Part shown: positions 13,701-23,570 of the stretch, piece by piece
How the letters are laid out: the number at the start of each line of letters is the position of its first letter
How positions within the stretch are numbered: the first letter of the stretch is position 1
Source: an uncultured Acetobacteraceae bacterium
GTDB taxonomy: Bacteria > Pseudomonadota > Alphaproteobacteria > Acetobacterales > Acetobacteraceae
Reading direction: 5' to 3'
DNA: 23,570 nt
Assembly: GCA_937874445.1 (NCBI GenBank)
Contig: CALNAL010000198.1
Location: 1-23,570, forward strand
The notes under the pieces: model-generated
Database searches by the model: none
What the model saw: the letters and a program-made list of their open reading frames with translations, nothing else
What the model was told of the DNA's origin: nothing
Program-made: the position numbers and the translations under genes

Positions 13701-14843
13701 ATGAAGCGCTTTTGCCGCGGGCCCCTGGTGGCCTTTTTCGTACTGTCCCTGTCCGTGCCGATGGTTGCGGCGGCCCAGTCCTCCTCCCCCTCATCCGGCA
13801 TGGCGGGCGTGCCGGTCACCCTGGCGCCGGTCGCGCGCCAGGACGTGCCGGTGCTGCTGCGCAACATCGGCACGGTGCAGGCCCTCCAATCGGCGCTGAT
13901 CCGCAGCCGGGTGGACGGCACGCTGGAAAGCGTGGCCTTCGCCGAGGGGCAGGACGTCAGGCGCGGCGACGTGCTGGCCCAGATCGACCCGCGTCCCTAC
14001 CAGGCCGCCTACGATCAGGCCCGCGCCAAGAAGGCCGCCGACGAGGCCCAGCTGGCCAACGCCCGGCGCGACCTCGCCCGCTACACCCAGCTCGCCACCC
14101 GCGACTTCGCCTCCCGCCAGCAGCTCGACACCCAGGCGGCGACGGTGGCCCAGCTCGAGGCCAGCCTCAAGGGCGACGACGCCAACATCGCCGCGGCCAA
14201 GGTGAACCTCGACTACTGCACCATCCGCGCGCCCTTCGACGGCCGCATGGGCCTGCGCCAGATCGACCCGGGCAACGTGGTGCGCGCCGCCGACACCACG
14301 GGGGTGGGCATCGTCACCATCAACCAGATCCACCCCATCACCGCCACCTTCACCCTGCCGCAGGACACGCTGCCGGGCATCCAGGCGGCCATGGCGCGCG
14401 GGTCGCTGCCGGTGCAGGCCTTCACCGCCGACAACACGACCCTCCTCGCCACCGGCACGCTGATGACAACCGACAACGCCATCGATGCCTCGACCGGCAC
14501 CATCCGTCTCAAGGCGAGCTTCCCCAACCAGGAGAACCGCCTCTGGCCGGGACAGTTCGTCAACGTGCAGCTGCAGACCGGCGTGCTCCGGCAGGTGGCC
14601 ACGGTGCCCTCGATCGCCGTGCAGCGCAGCCAGAACGGGCTCTACGTCTATCTCGCCCGGCCCGACCAGACCGTGGCCTTCACCCCCGTCACGGTCGGCC
14701 AGGACGACGGGCAGACCGCCGTCGTCACATCGGGGCTGGAGCCGGGGGCGGAAGTGGTGGTCAACGGCATGTCGCGCCTGAGCAACGGCCTGCGCATCGC
14801 GCCGCGCCCCGCCCCCAAGGCCGCCACCGCCCCGGCGGGCTAG
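13701..14843 (+). CDS. RND efflux periplasmic adaptor, MdtA-like
   Basis: A 380-residue HlyD-family membrane-fusion protein. A cleavable signal peptide (MKRFCRGPLVAFFVLSLSV, then AAAQ) is followed by a first lipoyl half (SRVDGTLESVAFAEGQDVRRGDVLAQIDP), a helical hairpin (about residues 95-160), a second lipoyl half (TIRAPFDGRMGLRQIDPGN) and beta-barrel domains (DASTGTIRLKASFPN, LWPGQFVNVQL). These blocks match MdtA. No lipobox cysteine is present, unlike the adaptor at the left end. The ATG at 13701 is chosen over a GTG at 13692. Neither has a strong ribosome binding site. The permease starts four bases after the stop. The upstream region holds a 13-bp tandem repeat. Confidence 0.92.
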   Translation: MKRFCRGPLVAFFVLSLSVPMVAAAQSSSPSSGMAGVPVTLAPVARQDVPVLLRNIGTVQALQSALIRSRVDGTLESVAFAEGQDVRRGDVLAQIDPRPYQAAYDQARAKKAADEAQLANARRDLARYTQLATRDFASRQQLDTQAATVAQLEASLKGDDANIAAAKVNLDYCTIRAPFDGRMGLRQIDPGNVVRAADTTGVGIVTINQIHPITATFTLPQDTLPGIQAAMARGSLPVQAFTADNTTLLATGTLMTTDNAIDASTGTIRLKASFPNQENRLWPGQFVNVQLQTGVLRQVATVPSIAVQRSQNGLYVYLARPDQTVAFTPVTVGQDDGQTAVVTSGLEPGAEVVVNGMSRLSNGLRIAPRPAPKAATAPAG

Positions 14844-14847
14844 CGCG

Positions 14848-17800
14848 ATGAGCATTTCCACCCCCTTCATCCGCCGCCCGGTCGGGACCTCGCTGCTGAT
14901 GGCGGCGATCCTGCTGGTCGGCATCGCCGCCTATCCGCTGCTGCCGGTGGCACCGCTGCCGCGCGTGGAATTCCCCACCATCAACGTGCAGGCCAAGTAT
15001 CCCGGCGCCTCGCCGGAAACCATGGCCACCTCGGTCGCCCAGCCGCTGGAGCGCCAGTTCGCGCAGATCCCCGGGGTCTCGCAGATGACCTCCACCTCGG
15101 TGCTGGGGCAAAGCTCGATCACCATCCAGTTCGACCTCGACCGCAACATCGATTCGGCGGCGCTGGACGTGCAGTCGCGCATCACCGCCGCCCAGGGACA
15201 GCTGCCCAAGAACCTGCCGTCGCAGCCGACCTTCTGGAAGGTCAATCCCTCCGACGCCCCGGTGCTGATCTACGCCGTGCAGTCCGACGAGCTGCCGCTG
15301 ATCTCGGTGGACGACTACGCCGACAACATCCTCGCCCAGCAGATCTCCACCATCGCCGGGGTGAGCCAGGTGTTCATCGGCGGCGAGCGCAAGCGGGCGG
15401 TGCGCGTGCAGATCGACCCCTCCCGCCTGGCCGCCATGGGGCTGACCCTGGAGGACGTGCGCAGCTCGCTGACCAGCGCCACGGTGAACTCCCCCAAGGG
15501 GGTCATCGACGGGGAGCGGCGCACCTTCACCGTCTACGCCAACGACCAGGTCACCCAGGCCCACGACTACAACGACCTGGTGATCGCCTACCGCAACGGC
15601 GCGCCGGTGCGCGTGCGCGACATCGGCCAGGCCATCGACGAGGCGGAAAACCTGCTCCAGGCCGGCTACCAGAACACCAAGCCGGGCGTGCAGCTCATCA
15701 TCTTCAAGCAGCCCGACGCCAACGTCATCGACACGGTGGACCGCGTGAAGGCCGCGTTGCCCGGCCTGCTCGCCGCCATCCCGCCCTCGGTGCGGGTCTC
15801 CGAGGTGATGGACCGCACCCAGACCATCCGCGCCTCGGTGACCGACGTGCAGTTCACGCTGCTGCTCTCCATCAGCCTCGTGGTGATGGTGATCTTTCTC
15901 TTCCTGCGCAACGTCTGGGCGACGATCATTCCCTCCGTCACCGTGCCCATCGCGCTGGTGGGCACCTTCGCGGTGATGTACCTGCTCGGCTACAGCCTCG
16001 ACAACCTCTCGCTGATGGCCCTGACCATCGCCGTCGGCTTCGTGGTCGACGACGCCATCGTCATGCTGGAGAACATCTTCCGCCACATCGAGGCGGGCAT
16101 GAAGCCGATGGACGCGGCCTTCAAGGGCGCGGGCGAGATCGGCTTCACCATCGTGTCCATCAGCGCCTCGCTGATCGCGGTGTTCATCCCGCTGCTGCTG
16201 ATGGGCGGCATCGTCGGACGGCTGTTCCGCGAGTTCGCCATGACGGTGACGATCGCGGTGGTGGTCTCGGCGGTCGTCACATTGACCCTCACGCCGATGA
16301 TGTGCTCGCGCTTCCTCCACCACCACGAGGGCACGCACAACGCGCTCTACCGCTTCGTCGAGCGCGGCTTCGACGGGCTGCTGGCGGGCTACCGGCGCAC
16401 GCTCGACGTCGCGCTGCGCCACCATTTCATCACGCTGCTGGTCTTCCTCGCCACCGTCTCGCTGACGGTGTTCCTGTTCATCATCATTCCCAAGGGCTTC
16501 TTCCCCGAGCAGGACACCGGCATCCTGATGGGCACCGCCCAGACGGCGCAGGACGTCTCCTTCCGCGAGGCCCAGCGCCTCAACCTCGAGGTCGGCAAGG
16601 TCCTGCTCTCCGACCCCGACGTCGCCGCCTATTCCTCGATGATCGGCGCGGGGGTGATGGGCCAGACCGAGAACACCTCGAAATACTTCGTCGGCCTCAA
16701 GCCCTTCGGCCAGCGCCACGCCAGCGCGCAGCAGATCATCGCGCGCCTGCGCCCCCGCCTCGCCCGGCTCGAAGGCGTCACCATGACGTTGCAGGCCGGC
16801 CAGGACGTCCGCGTCGGCGGGCGCTCCTCCAAGGCGCTCTACCAGTACACCCTGCAGGACCCCAACGCCGCCGAACTCTACACCTGGGCGCCCCGGGTCT
16901 ACGACAAGCTGACCACCCTGCCCGGGCTGCGCGACGTCTCCACCGACCAGCAGAACGGCGGCACCACCGCCACGCTGACCATCGACCGCGATGCCGCCGC
17001 CCGCTTCGGCATCTCCGCCCAGCTGGTGGACGACACCCTCTACGACGCCCTCGGCCAGCGCCAGATCACCCAGTATTTCACCCAGGTGAACACCTACCAC
17101 CTGATCCTCGAGGTGCTGCCCCGCCTGCAGAAGAACCTCGACGTCCTCGACAAGCTCTATCTGAAGTCGTCCACCGGCGCCTCGGTGCCGCTCTCCACCT
17201 TCGTCAAGGTAAGCACCGCCCCCACCGCGCCGCTCTCCATCAGCCACCAGAGCCAGTTCCCGGCGGTGACGATCTCCTTCAACCTCGGCGACGGCGTGGC
17301 GCTCGGCCAGGCGGTGGCCGAGGTGCAGGCGGCGATGCGCGAACTCAATCCGCCCATCACGCTGAACGGCACCTTCCAGGGCACGGCCCAGGCGTTCCAG
17401 TCCTCGCTGGCCAGCCAGCCCTATCTGATCGCCGCGGCGCTGATCGCCGTCTACATCATCCTCGGCGTGCTCTACGAGAGCTACATCCTGCCGCTGACCA
17501 TCCTCTCCACCCTGCCCTCGGCCGGCGTCGGCGCGCTGCTGATCCTGCTGGCGGCGCACTACGACCTCTCGGTGATCGCCCTGATCGGCATGATCCTGCT
17601 GATCGGCATCGTGAAGAAGAACGGCATCATGATGGTGGATTTCGCCATCGGCGCCGAGCGCCGCGACGGCATGTCCTCCCACGACGCCATCCGCCAGGCC
17701 TGCCTGCTGCGCTTCCGGCCCATCCTGATGACCACCATGGCGGCCCTGCTCTCCGGCCTGCCGCTGATGTTCGGCCACGGGGCGGGCTCGGAACTGCGCC

Positions 17801-17970
17801 GCCCGCTTGGCTTCGCCATGGTCGGCGGCCTCGCCGTCAGCCAGATCCTCACCCTCTACACGACGCCGGTGATCTACCTCTACCTCGACCGCCTGCAACG
17901 CTGGCTGTCGCCGCGCCGGCAGAGCGCCATGCCCCACCTCGCCGAGAAGATGGGCGCCGCCGCCGATTAG
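14848..17970 (+). CDS. RND efflux transporter permease, MdtB/MdtC-like
   Basis: A 1040-residue proton-driven exporter, the same length as E. coli MdtB. The N-terminus STPFIRRPVGTSLLMAAILL and PRVEFPTINVQAKYPGASPETM are typical of the MdtBC branch. The proton-relay residues are intact: Asp401-Asp402 in GFVVDDAIVMLEN and Lys923-Lys924 in GIVKKNGIMMVDF. It differs in these positions from the left-end pump, which has Arg. The MdtABC system uses two different permeases. Only one is present here, so the pump may be a homotrimer. No channel or regulator gene is adjacent. It ends three bases before the second triple-hairpin repeat. Confidence 0.95.
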   Translation: MSISTPFIRRPVGTSLLMAAILLVGIAAYPLLPVAPLPRVEFPTINVQAKYPGASPETMATSVAQPLERQFAQIPGVSQMTSTSVLGQSSITIQFDLDRNIDSAALDVQSRITAAQGQLPKNLPSQPTFWKVNPSDAPVLIYAVQSDELPLISVDDYADNILAQQISTIAGVSQVFIGGERKRAVRVQIDPSRLAAMGLTLEDVRSSLTSATVNSPKGVIDGERRTFTVYANDQVTQAHDYNDLVIAYRNGAPVRVRDIGQAIDEAENLLQAGYQNTKPGVQLIIFKQPDANVIDTVDRVKAALPGLLAAIPPSVRVSEVMDRTQTIRASVTDVQFTLLLSISLVVMVIFLFLRNVWATIIPSVTVPIALVGTFAVMYLLGYSLDNLSLMALTIAVGFVVDDAIVMLENIFRHIEAGMKPMDAAFKGAGEIGFTIVSISASLIAVFIPLLLMGGIVGRLFREFAMTVTIAVVVSAVVTLTLTPMMCSRFLHHHEGTHNALYRFVERGFDGLLAGYRRTLDVALRHHFITLLVFLATVSLTVFLFIIIPKGFFPEQDTGILMGTAQTAQDVSFREAQRLNLEVGKVLLSDPDVAAYSSMIGAGVMGQTENTSKYFVGLKPFGQRHASAQQIIARLRPRLARLEGVTMTLQAGQDVRVGGRSSKALYQYTLQDPNAAELYTWAPRVYDKLTTLPGLRDVSTDQQNGGTTATLTIDRDAAARFGISAQLVDDTLYDALGQRQITQYFTQVNTYHLILEVLPRLQKNLDVLDKLYLKSSTGASVPLSTFVKVSTAPTAPLSISHQSQFPAVTISFNLGDGVALGQAVAEVQAAMRELNPPITLNGTFQGTAQAFQSSLASQPYLIAAALIAVYIILGVLYESYILPLTILSTLPSAGVGALLILLAAHYDLSVIALIGMILLIGIVKKNGIMMVDFAIGAERRDGMSSHDAIRQACLLRFRPILMTTMAALLSGLPLMFGHGAGSELRRPLGFAMVGGLAVSQILTLYTTPVIYLYLDRLQRWLSPRRQSAMPHLAEKMGAAAD

Positions 17971-17972
17971 GA

Positions 17973-18124
17973 GGAAGGAAGGTCTTCTTTTCCTGAAGGA
18001 AAAGAAGCAAAAGGACTTTTGTTCGTTGGGCTCCGCGGCTGACACAGGCGCGGAGCCCTTATGGGATAAAGCTTTCCTGGTTCTCCTTTCCCGAAAGGAG
18101 AACACCTTCCTTGCTTTGCTTCCC
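17973..18124 (+). repeat. Triple-hairpin intergenic repeat, copy 2
   Basis: Same element and same orientation as 5398-5550. Stem 1 is 17984-17993 with 17998-18007 (CTTCTTTTCC, loop TGAA, perfect 10 bp). Stem 2 is 18028-18037 with 18049-18058 (GGGCTCCGCG, perfect 10 bp). Stem 3 is 18080-18089 with 18094-18103 (GTTCTCCTTT, loop CCCG). Bases 18057-18108 are identical to 5483-5534. It fills the gap between the converging RND permease and FUSC genes and stops two bases from the FUSC stop codon. Confidence 0.92.
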
Positions 18125-18126
18125 CG

Positions 18127-20213
18127 TCAGAGCCGCGCGAGCGCGCCGGCCGCGAGTTCGATCTGGCGGGCGATGCGCAGCAGGGCGTCGCCGCCGTCCG
18201 GCGGGAGGGGGCGGGGCGGCAGGGCGGTTTCGCCGCGGGCCAGCAGGCCCGTTGCGGTGGCGATCCAGTCGCGCCAGGCCGACCAGGCGGCCCGGTGCTC
18301 CGCCGGCACGCGGTGGTACTCCGCCGTCACGCGGCCGAGCTGAAGAGTGGCGACCCGGCCGGCGATCCGCCGCAGCGCGGCATCGATGGCCAGCGCCGCC
18401 TCCAGCCGGGCGGCATTGCCGCGCGCCGGCTCCAGCAGCAGCCGTTGCAGCGAGGCCTCGACGTTGTTGGAGGCCATGCCGGCAGCGCGGCGGGCGCGCT
18501 CCATCTCGGTGGTCGAGGCGGTCCCGAGCAGGGCGTCGAGGCCGAGGCAGGCGTAGCGGCCGTGTGCGGCGATGGCGCGTTGCAGCTCGCCGCCCAGCCT
18601 TCCCGCCTCCCAGCTCGGCCACAGCACGGCATGGGCCAGCAGTGCCAGGGCCCCGCCCGCTACGGTATAGGCCACCCGCAGCAGGGTGAGCTGGAGCTGG
18701 TCGGCGGCCGGGTGGCCGAGGTCCACCAGCACCACCACGACGGGGGTGACGAACACCATGAACAGCCCGAGGTTCACCCCACGCAGCGACAGGGCGATCA
18801 CGGCCATGGGCAGCAGGGCGGCGGCCTTGGCCAGCGGGGTGGGGCAGAGCACGGCGATCAGCGCCCCGAGCAGCCCGCCCGCCACCGTGCCGCCGATGCG
18901 CTCGGCCGCGCGGGTGATGGTCAGTGCGAAATAGGGCTGCATGATGAGCACCAGCATGATCATCATCCAGAACCCGAAGCGCGAGCCGGTGATCTGGGTG
19001 AGGGAGAACCCCACCGCCGCGGCGACGGCCCCGCGCAGGGCGTGGCGCAGGGCCTCGGACTGCCAGTCGAGATTGGCCCGCAGCGGCCGCAGCAGGCGCC
19101 GCCGCCAGCCAACCGCCCTGTGCCCGGATGTCAGGGGCACGGGCGGCTCGGGAACGGCCAGGGTGATGGCGATGCGCAGGCGCTCGGCCAGCGCCGCCGC
19201 CACACGCCGCACCGGGTTGTCCGGGTCGGCAATGCCGCAGTCGGCCACCAGCGCGGCCGCCCGCTCCAGCCGCCCGGGACGGTCGAGCACGCCGCTCACC
19301 ATCTCGTCGGCCAACAGCAGCAGCACCGGACGCAGCCGGCGCAGCATGCGCCCGGCGCCGGCGCGCACGGCCGGGTCGGTCTCCTCCTCCAGCAGATCGG
19401 AGAGGGCGATCATGGTGCCGAAGATCTGCTCGGCCGCCTCCAGCCGGATCAGGCTGGGGGCCGCGTGCGCGCTGGCCGGTCCGCGCTGGCGCAGGGTGAG
19501 CAGCACCGCCCCGCGCGCCGCCTCCAGCGCCTCGCGCACCTGGCGGCGATGCGCGCGGGCGTGGCGCTCCCAATCCTCGGCTCCGGCGGAAGGGTCCTCC
19601 AGCAGCGCGTGCAGATCGGCGGCGAGGCCGGCCAGTGCCCGCCAGCACGTCGCGATCGCCTGGCGCGCCGGGGTGAACAGGTGCAGCCGCCAGATCAGCA
19701 GGGTCAGCACCAGCGCCCACAGGCTGCCGCCCCAGAAGATCGCGCCGGTGATCGCCGCCGCGCGCCAGTCGGGGAAGTCGTTGACCATGGCGAGCGCGAC
19801 CACCACGGCCAGCAGGTTGCCGAGCTGCATCGGCCCGCGGCCGAACACGCGCAGATAGAAGCAGAAGAAGACCCCGAGCGAGGCCAGGGCGATCACCACC
19901 GCCACCGGCACGGCCCCGAGCAGCAGCCCGAAGCCCATGGTCATCGCCGCTCCCCCCGCCCCGAAGGCGAGCAGGAAAGGCACCCGGTTGCGCATCGGTC
20001 CGCCGGGGTCGCACAGGCAGGTCAGCCAGGCGGCCAGCGCCGCCTCCGTCAGCCCGGGCTGGTGGCATAGTTCGGCGACCACGACGATCGCCGCCACCGC
20101 CAGCGCCGCCCGCACCCCCTCCGCCACGCTGACGGCACGCAGGTTGACGACGCTGGCCCGGGGAAGCCCCGAGAGGGACGGCCGCGCCGCCCCTCCCGTT
20201 CGTGAAGCCCGAC

Positions 20214-20217
<4 letters not shown>
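18127..20217 (-). CDS. FUSC-family transporter (aromatic acid exporter AaeB-like)
   Basis: A protein of about 696 residues with the two-block layout of the fusaric acid resistance (FUSC) family. A first set of membrane helices lies at about residues 35-180, then comes a long cytoplasmic helical region, then a second set at about 400-545. The second set contains LVLIMQPYFALTITRAAERIGGTVAGGLLGALI, in the position of the conserved FUSC motif QPxxxxTxxRxxxRxxGT. E. coli AaeB, a known member, exports aromatic carboxylic acids. The GTG start at 20217 overlaps the acnA stop (GTGA) and has AAGG shortly upstream, so it is translated with aconitase. A longer frame continues into acnA but is a shadow. 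Substrate unknown. Confidence 0.85.
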
Positions 20218-22907
<2,690 letters not shown>

Positions 22908-23051
22908 GCCGTGACCTCTGGTGTTGGCCCGCGCGGTTTCGCCTGCGGCGACGCGGGTTGTCTCTCCGCTATCTGGGCATTAACCACAGAAGGGCCAGAG
23001 GCGTCCACGGCCGCCTTGTGAAATGATCGCGCCGGAAGGACGGGAAAACAC
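22908..23051. promoter_or_regulatory. Divergent gap between acnA and ccmA
   Basis: This 144-base region must carry the outward promoters of acnA (minus) and ccmA (plus). A comparatively AT-rich patch, GGGCATTAACCACAGAAG (near 22976-22993), and TTGTGAAATGAT (near 23015-23026) are the likeliest promoter segments, but no clear -35/-10 pairs with good spacing were found. It holds no gene. Confidence 0.4.
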
Positions 23052-23570
23052 ATGCTCGAGGCGAAGGATTTAGCGGTTTTCCGCGGCGAGCGGCTGGTGC
23101 TCGCCGGACTCGGCTTCCGCCTCGCCCGCGGCGGGGCGCTGCTGCTGCGCGGCCCCAACGGCTCGGGCAAATCCACGCTGCTGCGCGCCCTCGCCGGGCT
23201 CACCCCGCTGGCCGCCGGCCGCCTGCTCTGGGAGGGCGAGGACGCCCTGGCCGACCTGCCCGCCCACGCCGCCCGCCTCGCCTGGCGCGGCCACCAGGAC
23301 GCCGTGAAGCCGGGACTCAGCGTCGCGGAGAATTTACGCTTCTGGGGGGCGCCGGCCCCGGCCCTGGAAGCGGTGGGGCTCGCCGCCCTCGCCGACCTGC
23401 CCGCCCGCCTGCTCTCGGCCGGACAGAAACGCCGCCTCGCCATCGCCCGCCTCGCCGCCAGCCCGCGCCCGCTGTGGCTGCTCGACGAACCCACCCTCGG
23501 GCTCGACGCCGCCTCGGTCGAGCGCCTCGGCGGCCTGCTCGCCGCCCACCGTGCCCGCGGCGGACTGGTC
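23052..23570 (+). CDS. ccmA: Cytochrome c biogenesis haem exporter ATPase CcmA (3' end beyond window)
   Basis: The first 173 residues of an ABC ATPase that powers haem handling for c-type cytochrome maturation (Ccm system I). Walker A is GPNGSGKST (34-42), the Q-loop region is GHQDAVKPGLSVAENLRFW (about 80-98), the signature is LSAGQ (121-125) and Walker B is LWLLDEPT (141-148). The GHxxxxKxxLxxxENLxFW block and the LSAGQKRRLA signature are specific hallmarks of CcmA among ABC proteins. About 30-40 C-terminal residues are missing at the window edge. The ATG at 23052 gives the usual short N-terminus. ccmB and ccmC would be expected next. Its product is needed for TorC in this window. Confidence 0.93.
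   Translation, partial: MLEAKDLAVFRGERLVLAGLGFRLARGGALLLRGPNGSGKSTLLRALAGLTPLAAGRLLWEGEDALADLPAHAARLAWRGHQDAVKPGLSVAENLRFWGAPAPALEAVGLAALADLPARLLSAGQKRRLAIARLAASPRPLWLLDEPTLGLDAASVERLGGLLAAHRARGGLV

Overview
The window is a GC-rich stretch with strong G/C preference at third codon positions. It most likely comes from an alphaproteobacterium, probably of the Rhodospirillales. The reasons are a molybdenum DMSO/TMAO reductase that reads very close to the Rhodobacter DorA enzymes, an aconitase gene divergent from the haem exporter gene ccmA (an order I recall from alphaproteobacteria), and the general gene content. The genus cannot be fixed from the sequence alone. The first 43 bases are not genomic: they match the Illumina Nextera i5 index plus transposase adapter, so the left edge is a contig end with untrimmed adapter.

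Left part (45-5390): the 3' end of a TetR-type regulator overlaps an RND efflux operon, a lipoprotein membrane-fusion subunit followed by an RND permease, joined by stop/start overlaps. A GntR/FCD regulator follows. A repeat made of three hairpins (5398-5550) fills the gap to a minus-strand pair encoding a split ThrE-type exporter (YjjP-like and YjjB-like). Divergent from that pair, holC (DNA polymerase III chi) overlaps dgoD (D-galactonate dehydratase), an unusual pairing.

Middle (8589-13484): a good sigma70-type promoter precedes torC/dorC (pentahaem quinol-oxidising cytochrome) and torA/dorA (periplasmic DMSO/TMAO reductase). Together these make an anaerobic respiratory chain from quinol to TMAO or DMSO. 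The dedicated chaperone gene torD/dorD is absent here, and the Tat signal of TorA has KR instead of RR. After a strong hairpin come two small unrecognised genes, one preceded by a seven-codon leader ORF with a strong ribosome binding site, plus a short direct repeat.

Right part (13502-23570): a five-copy 13-bp tandem repeat lies upstream of a second RND pair (MdtA-like adaptor, MdtB/C-like permease). A second copy of the triple-hairpin repeat fills the convergent gap to a minus-strand operon, acnA followed by a FUSC-family exporter that overlaps it by four bases. Divergent from acnA is ccmA (haem ABC exporter ATPase), cut by the window end. CcmA would serve maturation of c-type cytochromes such as TorC. 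No rRNA, tRNA, CRISPR array or intact insertion sequence was seen, and no gene-free gap exceeds 300 bases.

The least explained structure is the pair of triple-hairpin repeats. Each sits exactly between convergent genes, and stem 1 differs between copies by one base pair lost on both arms.
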